DNA of 64,000 nucleotides from positions 17,345-81,344 of the forward strand of contig NZ_AOJL01000037.1 of the NCBI RefSeq assembly GCF_000337035.1, given 5' to 3'. The notes under the pieces were generated by a model that was given only the letters and a program-made list of their open reading frames with translations, made no database searches and was not told the origin of the DNA. The DNA comes from Halorubrum coriense DSM 10284 (GTDB taxonomy: Archaea > Halobacteriota > Halobacteria > Halobacteriales > Haloferacaceae). The stretch's first letter is position 1, and every line of letters starts with the position of its first letter. Positions 43,855-53,060 of this stretch are shown in pieces. The position numbers and the translations under genes were made by a program.

Positions 43855-45021
43855 TCAGAACTCCTGCTCGGCCAGCGCGTCTTCGAGCGCCGCGAGGACG
43901 TATTCGACGTTCTTCGGGCGGGCGGAGTGACCCATACAGCCGATCCGCCAGATGTCGCCCTCCAGGTCGCCGAGGCCGGACGCGATCTCCAGGTCGTACT
44001 CCGCGAGCAGGTGGTCGATGACGGCGGCGTCGTCGACCCCGTCGGGCACGCGGACCGCGTTCAGGCTCGGGAGCCAGTACTCGTCGGGCGCGTTCATCTC
44101 GAGGCCGAGCTCGCGGAGCCCCGCCTTCAGGTCGCTCGCGACCTCGCGGTGGCGCGCCCACCGCGCCTCGATCCCCTCCTCGGCGACGAGGCGGAGCGCC
44201 TCGCGCAGCGCGTACACGTTCGTGATCGGCGCGGTGTGGTGATACGACCGGTCGTCGCCCCAGTACCCCTCCAGCAGGGAGAGGTCGAGGTACCACGACC
44301 GCGGGCGTTCCTCGCGGTCGAGCACCTTGTCCATCGCTCGGTCGCTGAGGGTGAGCGGGCTCGCGCCGGGCGGACACGAGAGGCACTTCTGCGGGCCGGA
44401 GTAGGCGACGTCGACGCCCCAGTCGTCGACCCGCATCTCGACGCCGCCGAGCGACGTGACGCAGTCGGCGATCACGAAGGCGTCGTGGGCGTGCGCGACG
44501 TCGGTCAGTTCCGCGACGTCCGGCTGGCGGACGCCGGTCGAGGTCTCCGCGTGGACGAACCCGAACACGTCCGGCTGGTGTTCGTCGAACGCGCGCTCGA
44601 CGTCGACGGGGTCGAGCGGTTCCCCCCACGGGGCGTGTACCTCGACGACCTCGCCGCCCGCGCGCTCGGCCATCGACTTCATCCGGCCGCCGAAGTAGCC
44701 GTTCGTCGGGACCAACATCGTGTCGCCCGGCTCGACGAGGTTACCGATCGCGGCCTCCATCGACGCCGACCCCGTCCCCGAAACCGGAATGGTCCACCGG
44801 TTGTCGGTCCGGAACGTGTAGCGCAACAGCTCTTGGACCTCGTCCATGATCTCGACGAACGACGGGTCGAGGTGACCGACGAGCGGCGTGCTCATCGCCT
44901 TGAGGACGCGCGGGTGGACGTCGCTCGGACCGGGACCCATCAGCGTGCGGTCCGGCGGCGTCAGCTCGCCGACCTCGGGCGGTCGCTCGTCGACGCCGGG
45001 CTCGACGTGGGAGTTCGACAT
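43855..45021 (-). CDS. class V aminotransferase, alanine-glyoxylate/serine-pyruvate type
   Basis: 388 residues from ATG 45021 (open frame continues to 45174 without coding character). Typical features: start-domain TLMGPGPSDVHPRVLKAM, SGTGSASMEAAIGNLV cofactor-phosphate region, HAETSTGVRQPD, ADCVTSLGGVEM with the PLP-ring Asp, and SGPQKCLSCPPG with the Schiff-base Lys. It transfers the amino group of alanine or serine to glyoxylate or pyruvate. Its role in archaea may be glycine or serine metabolism. Divergent from the histidine kinase gene. Confidence 0.88.
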   Translation of the reverse strand: MSNSHVEPGVDERPPEVGELTPPDRTLMGPGPSDVHPRVLKAMSTPLVGHLDPSFVEIMDEVQELLRYTFRTDNRWTIPVSGTGSASMEAAIGNLVEPGDTMLVPTNGYFGGRMKSMAERAGGEVVEVHAPWGEPLDPVDVERAFDEHQPDVFGFVHAETSTGVRQPDVAELTDVAHAHDAFVIADCVTSLGGVEMRVDDWGVDVAYSGPQKCLSCPPGASPLTLSDRAMDKVLDREERPRSWYLDLSLLEGYWGDDRSYHHTAPITNVYALREALRLVAEEGIEARWARHREVASDLKAGLRELGLEMNAPDEYWLPSLNAVRVPDGVDDAAVIDHLLAEYDLEIASGLGDLEGDIWRIGCMGHSARPKNVEYVLAALEDALAEQEF

Positions 45022-45172
45022 ACCTCGGATCCCGGAAAGCGGCGTAAAAAACCCGACGGAACCGGGAATCCTCGGCGTCGAGTCGGTCGCGCGGCCGCGC
45101 GGTCGAGTGAGACCGGGGCCGTTCGAGCGTCGATCCCCGGCAACTAAGCGGCCCCGACGAGTACACGTGCGC

Positions 45173-46693
45173 ATGTCCGGCCCCCCGCGTGGCTCGAACT
45201 CGGAACGGGACCTTCAGACGGTCCTCGACCGGATGGCGGACGGGTTCTTCGCCCTCGACGCGGACTGGACCGTCACGTACGCCAACGACGCCGGCCGGCG
45301 GATCCTCCGGTCCGCGATGAGCGACGAGGTGGTCGGCGCGGACGGCTCCGTCGAGGGACGCCACCTGTGGGACGCGATCCCCGGCTCGGCCGAGACGCAG
45401 TTCCACGACGAGTACCACCGCGCCATGGCGACCCAAGAGCCAGTCTCGTTCGACTCGTACTACGAGCCGCTGGGCACGTGGTTCGACGTGCGCGCGTTCC
45501 CCGACGACGACGGGCTGTCCGTGTACCTCCGCGACGTGTCCGAGCGGCGCGAACTGGAGCGGCGACAGCGGGAGAGCCTCCGCGCGATCCAGCGGCTGTA
45601 CGCGGTCTCGTCGGACCACGATCGCACGTTCGAGGAGAAGGTCGACGCCATCCTCACGCTCGGCTGCGAGTACCTCGACGTGCCGAACGGCTTCCTCACG
45701 CGGATCGACGACGGTCGACAGCGCGTCGAAGTGTCCCACGCCGACCACCCCCTCCTCCAGGTCGGGGAGACCTGTCCCCTCGACGAGGCCTACTGTAAGC
45801 GCACGATCGAACGCGACGCGCTGTTGACCGTCGTCGACGCGTCCGACGAGGGGTGGGAGGGCGACGAGGCGTACGAGACGTTCGGCCTCGAAACCTACAT
45901 CGGCGGGCAGGTGGAGGTCGAAGGGGAGCAGTACGGCACGCTCTGTTTCGCCGCGACGACGCCCCGCGGCGAGCCGTTCACCGACACGCAACGGACGTTC
46001 GTCGAGCTGCTCACGCGGTGGGTGAGCTACGAGCTGGAGCGACAGCGCGCCGCCGAGCGGCTCGAACGCGAGCGGAACCGGCTCGACGAGTTCGCGAGCG
46101 TCGTGAGCCACGACCTCCGGAATCCCCTCACGACCGCGCGGGGCCGGCTGGACCTCCTGGCCGACGACTGCGACAGCGAGCACATCGAGCCGGTCGAGCG
46201 GTCGCTCTCGCGGATGGAGACGCTCGTCGACGACCTGCTGACGCTCGCGCGCGAGGGAGACGCCGTCGACGACCCGTGCCCGGTCGACCTCGTCGCGGTC
46301 GCGACCGACGCGTGGGAGACGACCGATACGCAGCGCGGAACGCTCCGAACGGCGGCCGACGAGTTCGAGATCTTGGCGGACGAGGCGCGGCTCAGACAGC
46401 TCTTCGAGAACCTGTTCCGCAACGGCGTCGAGCACGGGGGCTCGGACGCGGCCCTCACCGTGGGAGCGCTCCCGGACGGAGACGGCTTCTACGTGGCAGA
46501 CGACGGGCCGGGAATCCCCGAGGACGAACGCGACCGGGTGTTCGAGACCGGCTACACGACGACCGCCGACGGGACGGGGTTCGGCCTGAACATCGTGAGC
46601 GAGATCGCCGACGCGCACGGCTGGGCGATCCGCGTCGTCGAGTCCGAAGCGGGCGGCGCTCGCTTCGAGGTCACCGGCGTCGAACAGGCCTGA
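45173..46693 (+). CDS. PAS-GAF sensor histidine kinase
   Basis: 506 residues from ATG 45173. Domains in order: PAS (about residues 10-125, MADGFFALDADWTVTYAND), GAF (about 140-290, with CPLDEAYCKRTIE), HisKA with phospho-accepting His313 in VSHDLRNPL, and HATPase with N box NLFRNGVEH, G1 DDGPGIPE and G2 GTGFGLNIVSEIA. No transmembrane helix, so a cytoplasmic sensor. No response regulator is adjacent, as is common in haloarchaea; the ligand is unknown. Confidence 0.88.
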   Translation: MSGPPRGSNSERDLQTVLDRMADGFFALDADWTVTYANDAGRRILRSAMSDEVVGADGSVEGRHLWDAIPGSAETQFHDEYHRAMATQEPVSFDSYYEPLGTWFDVRAFPDDDGLSVYLRDVSERRELERRQRESLRAIQRLYAVSSDHDRTFEEKVDAILTLGCEYLDVPNGFLTRIDDGRQRVEVSHADHPLLQVGETCPLDEAYCKRTIERDALLTVVDASDEGWEGDEAYETFGLETYIGGQVEVEGEQYGTLCFAATTPRGEPFTDTQRTFVELLTRWVSYELERQRAAERLERERNRLDEFASVVSHDLRNPLTTARGRLDLLADDCDSEHIEPVERSLSRMETLVDDLLTLAREGDAVDDPCPVDLVAVATDAWETTDTQRGTLRTAADEFEILADEARLRQLFENLFRNGVEHGGSDAALTVGALPDGDGFYVADDGPGIPEDERDRVFETGYTTTADGTGFGLNIVSEIADAHGWAIRVVESEAGGARFEVTGVEQA

Positions 46694-46738
46694 GTCGCCG
46701 CGAGCGACGCGGGGGGTCTCGGCGTCCCGAGCCGGTCG

Positions 46739-48688
46739 TCACTCCTCGTCGACGAAGTCCGGCTCCGTGCGCTTCTCCTCGCGCTCTTCCGCGAGGTGGT
46801 CGACGAACTCGTCGAGGTCGACGTCGCCGCGCTGGTTCTCGAAGCGGTCGCGGACCGAGACGGTGCCCGCCTCCTGCTCGTCGTCGCCGACGATGACCAT
46901 GTACGGGAGTCGGTCGTCGTGGCCCGCGCGGATCTTGCGACCGACGGTCCAGTCGCGGTCCTCGACCTCGACGCGGAAGCCCGCGTCCGCCAGTTCGTTC
47001 TTCACGCGGTGGGCGTAGCCGAGCGTCTCGTCGGAGACGGGGAGGATCCGGACCTGCTCGGGCGCGAGCCACAGCGGGAAGTTGCCGTCGAAGTGCTCGA
47101 TGAGCACCATGAAGAAGCGCTCGTAGCTGCCGTACAGCGCCCGGTGGATCATCACCGGCTGGTGCTCCTCGTTGTCCTCGCCCGTGTAGGTCAGGTCGAA
47201 CCGGTCGGGCATGTTGAAGTCGAGCTGGACGGTCGGGCCGTCCCAGACGCGACCGAGCGCGTCCTCGAAGCCGAAGTCGATCTTCGGGCCGTAGAACGCC
47301 CCGTCGCCCGGCTCCACGTCGTAGTCGTAGCCGCCCGATTCGAGCACGTCGCGAAGCTGCTCCTCGGCGGACTCCCAGATCTCGTCGCCGCCGACGGACT
47401 TGTCGGGGCGGGTCGCCAACGCGACCTCGACCTCCAGGTCGAGCGTCTCGACGACCTCGAAGATCATCTCGATCACCGACTCGATCTCCTGGCGGATCTG
47501 GTCCGGGCGGACGAACAGGTGGCCGTCGTCGATGGTGAACGACCAGACGCGCGAGAGGCCCGACAGCTCGCCGCGCTGCTCTTTCCGGTACACCTTCCCG
47601 TTCTCGAAGTAGCGCTGGGGGAGGTCGCGGTACGACCAGTTCTGCTGGTCGAAGATGGTCGCGTGGCCCGGACAGTTCATCGGCTTCAGGCCGTACTCCT
47701 CGTCGTTGACGTCGAGGAGGAACATGTCGTCCTTGTAGTTCTCGTAGTGGCCCGACTGCTTCCACAGCTCCGTCCGGAACACGTGCGGCGTCTCGACCTC
47801 CTCGTATCCGTTGTCGCGGTTGAGCTCGTTCGCGAAGTCGGACAGCTCGCGTAACACCGTCTTCCCCGGCGGGTGGTACAGCGGCAGGCCGGGTCCGGTC
47901 ACCGTCGGGATCGAGAAGAGGTTCATCTCCTGGCCGATCTTCCGGTGGTCGCGCTCCTGGGCCTGCTCGCGCAGTTCGAGGTACTCCTCGAGGTCGGACT
48001 CGCTCGCGAAGGCGGTGCCGTACACGCGCGTCAGCGTGTCGTTCTCCTCGTCGCCGCGCCAGTAGGCGGCCGACACCTCGAGCAGCGTCGCCGCGCCAAT
48101 CTCGCCGGTCGACTCGACGTGCGGCCCCTGACAGAGGTCCTCCCAGTCGTCTTGGACGTAGAAGGTGACCTCCTCGCCGTCGGCCTCCTCGTCGAGTATC
48201 TGCCGCTTGTACTCGTTGTCGGCGAAGGTCTCTCTCGCCGCCTCGCGCGAGCGGACCTCGCGCTCGATGTCGTAGTCGGCGGCGATTATCTCGTCCATCT
48301 CGGCCTCGATGGCGGCCAGGTCGTCCTCGTCGACGTCGACGTCGGTCACGTCGTAGTAGAAGCCGTCGTCGGTCGGGGGGCCGATCGTCAGCGTCGCCTC
48401 CGGGTGGACCCGCTGGAGCGCCTGCGCGAACACGTGGGCCGCGGAGTGGCGCAACACCGTGAGGTACTCGTCGGACTGGTCGGTGACGATCTCGATCCGC
48501 GCGCCGTCGTGGACCTCGGCGTGCTTCTCGACGAGTTCGCCGTCGATCTTCCCCGCGACGGTGTCGCGACCGAGCCCGGGGCCGATCTCGAAGGCGACGT
48601 CCTTGACTGTCGACCCCGCCGGAACCGCCAGCGCTGATCCGTCCGGCAGGACGACCGTCACCTCGGCCTCCGCATCGGTCTCGCTCAT
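46739..48688 (-). CDS. thrS: threonyl-tRNA synthetase (bacterial type)
   Basis: 649 residues from ATG 48688; the open frame continuing upstream is antisense to the cysteine synthase gene. TGS domain at residues 8-70, then the second additional (editing) domain with HSAAH at 81-85. Class II catalytic core: [53 protein letters not shown], and the anticodon-binding domain [13 protein letters not shown]. Most archaea use a ThrRS with a different N-terminal editing domain; this one has the bacterial arrangement, as in other haloarchaea. Charges tRNA-Thr in the cytoplasm. Confidence 0.95.
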   Translation of the reverse strand: MSETDAEAEVTVVLPDGSALAVPAGSTVKDVAFEIGPGLGRDTVAGKIDGELVEKHAEVHDGARIEIVTDQSDEYLTVLRHSAAHVFAQALQRVHPEATLTIGPPTDDGFYYDVTDVDVDEDDLAAIEAEMDEIIAADYDIEREVRSREAARETFADNEYKRQILDEEADGEEVTFYVQDDWEDLCQGPHVESTGEIGAATLLEVSAAYWRGDEENDTLTRVYGTAFASESDLEEYLELREQAQERDHRKIGQEMNLFSIPTVTGPGLPLYHPPGKTVLRELSDFANELNRDNGYEEVETPHVFRTELWKQSGHYENYKDDMFLLDVNDEEYGLKPMNCPGHATIFDQQNWSYRDLPQRYFENGKVYRKEQRGELSGLSRVWSFTIDDGHLFVRPDQIRQEIESVIEMIFEVVETLDLEVEVALATRPDKSVGGDEIWESAEEQLRDVLESGGYDYDVEPGDGAFYGPKIDFGFEDALGRVWDGPTVQLDFNMPDRFDLTYTGEDNEEHQPVMIHRALYGSYERFFMVLIEHFDGNFPLWLAPEQVRILPVSDETLGYAHRVKNELADAGFRVEVEDRDWTVGRKIRAGHDDRLPYMVIVGDDEQEAGTVSVRDRFENQRGDVDLDEFVDHLAEEREEKRTEPDFVDEE

Positions 48689-48871
48689 ACAGTGTCGGAG
48701 CCGGACGACCGGCATAAGTGTGTTCGATCCGCGGCGCGGAGTCACACGGTCGACCGGTCGGCCGGCGACGCTCGCCGCCCCGCTCGCGGCAAATCGCGCC
48801 GTCGCCCCGGAGCCCCGGATCGGCGGGGACCGATGGCAACACACAAATCCCGCGGCAACGTTTGCCGGCCT

Positions 48872-49852
48872 ATGACCGATCATCGGGAGCCCCTGTCGTC
48901 GGTGTTGGAGACGATCGGTGAGACGCCGCTCGTCGAGGTCCACGACGCGCCGGACGCGGTGCCGGTGTACGCCAAGCTGGAGTCGTTCAACCCCGGCGCG
49001 AGCATCAAGGACCGCATCGGGAAGTACATGCTCGAACGCATGCTGGAGCGCGGCGACGTCGCGGAGGGCGGCACCGTGATCGAGCCGACCGCCGGCAACA
49101 CCGGGATCGGGCTCGCGGTCGCGGCCAAGCAGCTGGGACTGAACGCGATCTTCGTCGTCCCCGAGCGCTTCTCGGTGGAGAAACAGCAGCTGATGCGCGC
49201 GCTCGACGCCGAGGTCGTGAACACGCCGAGCGAGGACGGGATGGGGCTCGCGATCGACCGCGCCCACGAGATCGCCGACGAGCTCGACGACGCTGTCGTC
49301 CCGCAGCAGTTCTCGAACCCCCTCAACGCGGAGGCGCACTACGAGACGACCGCGCCGGAGATCGACGAGGCCCTCGACGGCGAGGTCGGCGCGGTCGTCG
49401 CCGGCTGCGGCACCGCCGGGACGCTGATGGGAACGGCCCGCTACTTCCGCGAGGCCGACCCGGACACGCACGTCGTCGCGGTCGAGCCCGCCGGGTCCGC
49501 GTACCGCGAGTTCCTCGGCGAGGACGTCGAACACGAGGCGTACAAGACCGAGGGGATCGGCACCCACGACACCGAGCGCAACGACCTGTTCGACCCGACC
49601 CTCGTCGACGAGATCCAGGCGATAGACGACCGCGACGTCCACGCGGAGATGGGTCGGCTCGCGGCCGAGGAGGGCCAGCTCGTCGCCTCGTCGGCGGCCG
49701 CCAACTCGCTCGCGGCGAAGCGGGTCGCCCGCGACATCCGCGACGGCGAGATCGACGCCCCGCACGACGCGGTCGTCACCGTGTTCTGCGACTCCTCCGA
49801 GCGATACCTCTCGAAGGGCGTCTACCGGTCCTTCGAGGAGTGGGAGGGATAG
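48872..49852 (+). CDS. cysteine synthase family protein (PLP-dependent)
   Basis: 326 residues from ATG 48872. PLP Lys46 in [15 protein letters not shown], the substrate loop [11 protein letters not shown] and the phosphate-binding [12 protein letters not shown] are intact. The fold-type II family includes O-acetylserine sulfhydrylase and cystathionine beta-synthase; lack of CBS domains favours cysteine synthesis from O-acetylserine or O-phosphoserine and sulfide. It diverges from thrS and converges on the CoA-binding protein. Confidence 0.88.
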   Translation: MTDHREPLSSVLETIGETPLVEVHDAPDAVPVYAKLESFNPGASIKDRIGKYMLERMLERGDVAEGGTVIEPTAGNTGIGLAVAAKQLGLNAIFVVPERFSVEKQQLMRALDAEVVNTPSEDGMGLAIDRAHEIADELDDAVVPQQFSNPLNAEAHYETTAPEIDEALDGEVGAVVAGCGTAGTLMGTARYFREADPDTHVVAVEPAGSAYREFLGEDVEHEAYKTEGIGTHDTERNDLFDPTLVDEIQAIDDRDVHAEMGRLAAEEGQLVASSAAANSLAAKRVARDIRDGEIDAPHDAVVTVFCDSSERYLSKGVYRSFEEWEG

Positions 49853-49879
49853 TTCGAAACCGTCGCCTGCCGCGGACCC

Positions 49880-50302
49880 CTATCCGCGCAACCGGCCGTG
49901 TTCGACTTTGAGACAGCGGTCCTGAACTATCTCGATCCCGTCGGCTTCGGCGGCGGCGGCCGCCTCGTCGTGGCTGATCCCGAGCTGGAGCCACACCGCG
50001 CCGGCGTCGCCGCGCGCCGCGTGACGCTCGCGGACGGCGTCGACGATCTCCGGGACCTCCTCGCTCGGCCGGAACACGTCGACGAGGTCGATCTCCGCTT
50101 CGACGTCGCCGACCGCGTCGTACGCCGGTTCGCCGAGCACCTCGTCGGCGAACGGGTTCACGGGGACCACGCGGTACCCCTGTCGCTGGAGATAGCCGGG
50201 CACGTCGTGCGCGGCTTTCCCGGGCGTCGTCGAGCAGCCGACGACGGCGATCGTCTCCGCGTCGAGCAGGCGGTCGAGTCCGGCGTCGTCAGTGATGGGC
50301 AT
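49880..50302 (-). CDS. CoA-binding domain protein (YccU-like)
   Basis: 140 residues from ATG 50302 (MPITDDAGLDRLL); an ATG 7 codons upstream (50323) is possible. Rossmann-like CoA-binding fold: TIAVVGCSTTPGKAAHDVP, GYRVVPVNPFADEVLGEPAY, DLVDVFRPSEEVPEIVD, AVWLQLGISHDEAAAAAE and the closing DRCLKVEH. The single-domain form is widespread and its role is unknown; homologues are linked to acyl-CoA synthetases. Cytoplasmic. Confidence 0.85.
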   Translation of the reverse strand: MPITDDAGLDRLLDAETIAVVGCSTTPGKAAHDVPGYLQRQGYRVVPVNPFADEVLGEPAYDAVGDVEAEIDLVDVFRPSEEVPEIVDAVRERHAARGDAGAVWLQLGISHDEAAAAAEADGIEIVQDRCLKVEHGRLRG

Positions 50303-50379
50303 GGCTGTCAGTTCGATCGCCACGCGATTAAACGGATCCCCCGGTCGTCGCGGAGAGAAGAGCGGTCGCCGTCTCCCGA

Positions 50380-50979
50380 TCAGGGGAGCCGGATATCGGG
50401 ATCGCCGTCCTCGGGGACGGTGACGATGCCGTCGAACAGCTGTTTGAGCGTGTTCATCGCCTGATCGTCGTGGGCCGTCGAGTCGATGCTGAACAGTCCC
50501 AGCCCGTCGACGCTCTGGACGCGCCCCGTGAACACGTGAAGGAAGCGGAACACCGTCTGGAGGTCCGAGTACATCAGCAGCGTCGACAGCGAGTGGACCA
50601 TCACGCGGTTCCGCTTGATACCGCGGTCGCCGAACGCTTGGAGGAACTCCGAGAGCTTGATCCCGATGCCGGTCATGTCCACCGGCGACGAGGCGTACTT
50701 GATCCGGTCGGACTCGCGGGTGTCGCCGCCCTGCTGTTGGGTGACGCAGTCGACGACCGCGACCGGTTTGCCCTCGTAGGGCGTCCGCTTCTCGTAGTCG
50801 CGGAGCACCCGATCGGCACCGTCCTTGGTGGTGACGACGATGGCCCCCTCGTCGCGGTCGGTCCCCGCAGCGAGGACGTCCATCATGATCGACCGCTTCC
50901 CGCTCAGCGGGGGGCCGGTCAACAGGATGTTGGTCCCGGGCTCGACCTCGGCGTCGAAATGCGGCGTCAGCTCATACAT
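50380..50979 (-). CDS. RecA-superfamily ATPase (RAD55/KaiC-like)
   Basis: 199 residues, one RecA-type domain. Walker A is GPPLSGKRS at about residues 22-30 (Lys28), and RVMVHSLSTLLMYSDLQTV sits where Walker B and the sensor helix lie, but the usual Asp is replaced by His-Ser, so hydrolysis may be weak. A single RAD55/KaiC-like domain suggests signalling or a regulatory role rather than strand exchange. It is close to the tRNA-Arg and the mobile element but outside it. Confidence 0.75.
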   Translation of the reverse strand: MYELTPHFDAEVEPGTNILLTGPPLSGKRSIMMDVLAAGTDRDEGAIVVTTKDGADRVLRDYEKRTPYEGKPVAVVDCVTQQQGGDTRESDRIKYASSPVDMTGIGIKLSEFLQAFGDRGIKRNRVMVHSLSTLLMYSDLQTVFRFLHVFTGRVQSVDGLGLFSIDSTAHDDQAMNTLKQLFDGIVTVPEDGDPDIRLP

Positions 50980-51312
50980 GGACGCACCTCGGGGGCGACG
51001 TCGGCGGCGCGAGCCTCACGTTCGGCCGCGAGGCCGTACGACCAGGACACATCTACTACCGAAACATGCCCGCTCCGAATAATATTCTTTTTGATCGGCC
51101 TTTGTGAGGCGTCGATCACATCGCCGCCCGGTGACTGGCCCGCTCAGGGGCTGCGTCTCCCGCGGAATTCGCACCGCACGGCGACCGAGCGCACCGACGT
51201 ATCACGTCGCCGAATCGATCGGCCGCCGGCGGCAGTCGAGAGACCCACGGACCGCGCGACGGCGGTCTCGGATCGCGGGACTTAACACCGTCTCGGAAAT
51301 ATGGAGAATTGA
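50980..51312. other. intergenic region before tRNA-Arg
   Basis: No gene seen in 333 bp. An AT-rich stretch at 51077-51093 (gaataatattcttttt) could be a distal promoter of the minus-strand ATPase. acttaac at 51280-51286 lies 27-33 nt before the tRNA and is its probable TATA element. Confidence 0.4.
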
Positions 51313-51387
51313 GGGCGCTTAGCTCAGTTTGGACAGAGTGCTTGGCTTCGGACCAAGTTGCCGTGGGTTCAAATCCTGCAGCGCCCA
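51313..51387 (+). tRNA. tRNA-Arg (anticodon TCG), integration site
   Basis: Acceptor arm GGGCGCT (51313-51319) pairs with AGCGCCC (51380-51386), discriminator A at 51387. Anticodon stem CTTGG/CCAAG encloses loop CTTCGGA, anticodon TCG at 51348-51350. T loop TTCAAAT. No intron, no encoded CCA. Its 3' 14 bp (51374-51387) are repeated exactly at 59350-59363, so the tRNA served as attachment site and keeps a full, functional 3' end. Confidence 0.95.
51374..51387 (+). repeat. attL core, 14 bp
   Basis: TCCTGCAGCGCCCA, the 3' end of tRNA-Arg, identical to 59350-59363. With TCAA(A/G) in front, the match is 18 of 19 bases. Confidence 0.85.
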
Positions 51388-51414
51388 CTTACTCACCGAC
51401 CGTTTCACGACTAA

Positions 51415-51457
51415 TGCCGATTCTCTCGTAGCGACTCGCTACGCTACGGAATCGGCA
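51415..51457 (+). repeat. nested inverted repeat just inside attL
   Basis: Outer arms TGCCGATTC (51415-51423) and GAATCGGCA (51449-51457), 9 bp perfect. Inner arms GTAGCG (51428-51433) and CGCTAC (51437-51442) around ACT. A shorter repeat CCCGA-aa-TCGGG follows near 51485-51496. They may end tRNA transcription or bind the integrase or an accessory factor. Confidence 0.5.
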
Positions 51458-51564
51458 GAAGCGGTCTCTCCCGAACCCGGTCCCGAAATCGGGTTGAATA
51501 CGTCACCGATCGCGACCCCTTCGCGTCGTGCGATCGACCCCACTAACGCTGGGGTGATTCGCGG

Positions 51565-51810
51565 ATGATGGACCTCGGAGGTGAACCGGACGGATCCGGG
51601 GTCTGCTTGGAGTGCGGGTCGCACCTCCCGCCGCGTTTCGGACGGGTTCACGGTGATGACGATGATCGCGCTCACCGCTGTCCCGAGTGCGACTCGTGGG
51701 TGCGGATCTGCGAAGGGAGTGCGGCCGGGAAAGATGTCGACACGCCGGACCCGCGGACGAGCCCTGCCCGCAACGCGGGTGAACCGTGGGACGGGGGGCT
51801 GTCGGGATGA
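51565..51810 (+). CDS. small zinc-ribbon protein of the element, 81 aa
   Basis: Two Cys knuckles CLECGSHLPPRFGRVHG and HRCPECDSW make a zinc ribbon like those of small haloarchaeal virus/plasmid proteins (DUF7563-like by recollection); the tail is disordered. First gene of the element's leftward-to-rightward operon. Two ATG codons stand in tandem (51565 and 51568). Its stop overlaps the next start (ATGA, 51807-51810). Possibly DNA-binding regulator of the operon. Confidence 0.7.
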   Translation: MMDLGGEPDGSGVCLECGSHLPPRFGRVHGDDDDRAHRCPECDSWVRICEGSAAGKDVDTPDPRTSPARNAGEPWDGGLSG

Positions 51811-51926
51811 GCCCGTTCGTCCGCGCGAGCCGGCTTTACGACCCGGCACAGGGACCGCGGCCGCACGTCCGCGACGCTGCCCGGCTCCGCTGGCAGCGCG
51901 ACGCTGAACGGGGGCGGTCCGCGTGA
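51807..51926 (+). CDS. very small coupled gene, 39 aa
   Basis: An ORF of 39 codons (MSPFVRASRLYDPAQGP, ending in ERGRSA) that exactly bridges its neighbours: its ATG overlaps the upstream stop (ATGA, 51807-51810) and its TGA overlaps the next GTG (GTGA, 51923-51926). It is Arg-rich with a likely helix VRDAARLRWQRDAE. No homologue recognised. The overlaps on both sides are the same type as in the rest of this operon, which is the main evidence that it is translated. Confidence 0.55.
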   Translation: MSPFVRASRLYDPAQGPRPHVRDAARLRWQRDAERGRSA

Positions 51927-52228
51927 ACCGCGACCGGAGCGGCGAGGTCGCCGCTAGCTTCACGTCGCACGGCGTTCTCGACGCGGCGACGACGATCCTC
52001 GCGGCCCGAGCGGTCGGTCCCGACGCCGAAGCGAACCCGATCGTTCGCGAGTTGCTCGCGCTCGGCGAGTTACCCGCGGCGGTCGCGATGCTCGCGGTCG
52101 TCGGCTTGTGTTGCGGTGCGTGGCCGGTCGCGGCCGATGCTCTGGAGGCGCCCGAGTGGATCGGGCTCGGGGTCGCGACGATCGGCGCCGCGGTCGCCGC
52201 GGTGAACCTCGTGGTGGTGTTCGCGTGA
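51923..52228 (+). CDS. membrane protein of the element, 101 aa (DUF5658-like)
   Basis: GTG start in a 4-nt overlap. The segment HGVLDAATTILAARAVGPDAEANPIVRELL, with D-x-x-T-T and E-x-N-P, resembles small DUF5658-type membrane proteins; two to three hydrophobic segments follow. Such genes occur repeatedly in haloarchaeal plasmids and proviruses. Function unknown. Third gene of the coupled operon; its stop overlaps the next GTG (52225-52228). Confidence 0.65.
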   Translation: MNRDRSGEVAASFTSHGVLDAATTILAARAVGPDAEANPIVRELLALGELPAAVAMLAVVGLCCGAWPVAADALEAPEWIGLGVATIGAAVAAVNLVVVFA

Positions 52229-52701
52229 GCCGCGCGAGTGGTCCCGTCTCATCGAAGCGAGCGGGCGAGAACGCCGAGGCGGCGGTCCTCGAATCGGTCG
52301 ACGGGCTCGCGTACGTTCCCGACACCGAGACCGAACACGTCGACGCTCGCGCCGAGACGCTCATCGTGCCGTCGCGGGCGCTCCCGTTCGTCGGGATCTG
52401 CCTGCTCGAAGCCGGCTCGTTCGTCGAGATCAAGAGTGCGATCCCGCGGCTCGCGAGCGGTCGCCGGGGTCGGTTCTACCTCCGACGCGAGCAGCACGAG
52501 CGGCTCCGCGAGGCCGGCGGGAGCTACCTCTTCGCGGTGTGCGAGCCGCAGCCCGGTCGCGAGCCGGTCGCGATGAAGATCGTGCCCGCGACCGTCGTCG
52601 ACGACGCGATCACCGCGTGGCGCTCCGGCGGAGACGATCGGCCCGAGTGTTCGCAGGTCGCGTGGTCGCGGATCTTCCACCCGAGCGAGGTGGAGCCGTG
52701 A
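52225..52701 (+). CDS. PD-(D/E)XK nuclease-like protein, 158 aa
   Basis: GTG at 52225 (overlap GTGA) gives VSRASGPVSSKRAGENAEAAVLESVDG. The helix AGENAEAAVLESV, the Asp-containing strand and FVEIKSAIPRLASG with E-x-K fit the PD-(D/E)XK fold, as in Hjc-type Holliday junction resolvases and related phage nucleases. FYLRREQHERLREAGGSYLFAV is the usual following helix-strand. It could resolve replication or recombination intermediates of the element. Fourth gene of the operon. Confidence 0.65.
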   Translation: MSRASGPVSSKRAGENAEAAVLESVDGLAYVPDTETEHVDARAETLIVPSRALPFVGICLLEAGSFVEIKSAIPRLASGRRGRFYLRREQHERLREAGGSYLFAVCEPQPGREPVAMKIVPATVVDDAITAWRSGGDDRPECSQVAWSRIFHPSEVEP

Positions 52702-53060
52702 GTACCGCAGCCTACGGACTCCGGCGCCCCGCGGCCCGGTGGGAAGCGGAGCGGAAGTACGCCGCGTGTCCGCGGTGTCAGGATGAAGTGACCGAGACGC
52801 TCGGGGCACCGGCGATCGCGACGCTCCGGCTCGCGAACCAGAACCCGATCCGCGTCGACGGCGACGCGATCAACGCCCGCGGCTACACCTGCGAGGCGTG
52901 CCGGTACGTCCTCGCGATCGCGCCCGAAGCCGCGATCGTCGACGTCGACGATCCGACTGACGGGTCCGACCGGGCGCCATGGGTCCGGCTCGGTGCGGTG
53001 TTCGTCGACGGCTCGAAGCGGTCGATCGTGGTTCCGCGTCGTGAGGTCAACTCGCGATGA
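52698..53060 (+). CDS. zinc-finger protein of the element, 120 aa
   Basis: GTG start in a 4-nt overlap (52698-52701). Two knuckles CPRCQDEV and YTCEACRYVLA form a zinc ribbon separated by about 40 residues; the C-terminal half is beta-rich (APWVRLGAVFVDGSKRSIVVPRREV). No family recognised. Fifth gene of the operon; its stop overlaps the start of the large winged-helix gene (53057-53060). Likely nucleic-acid binding. Confidence 0.6.
   Translation: MSTAAYGLRRPAARWEAERKYAACPRCQDEVTETLGAPAIATLRLANQNPIRVDGDAINARGYTCEACRYVLAIAPEAAIVDVDDPTDGSDRAPWVRLGAVFVDGSKRSIVVPRREVNSR

Noticed and set aside
46671..48842. 723-codon minus-strand ORF in another frame of thrS
   Set aside because: Overlaps the complete ThrRS frame; extreme Arg content marks it as a GC-driven shadow.
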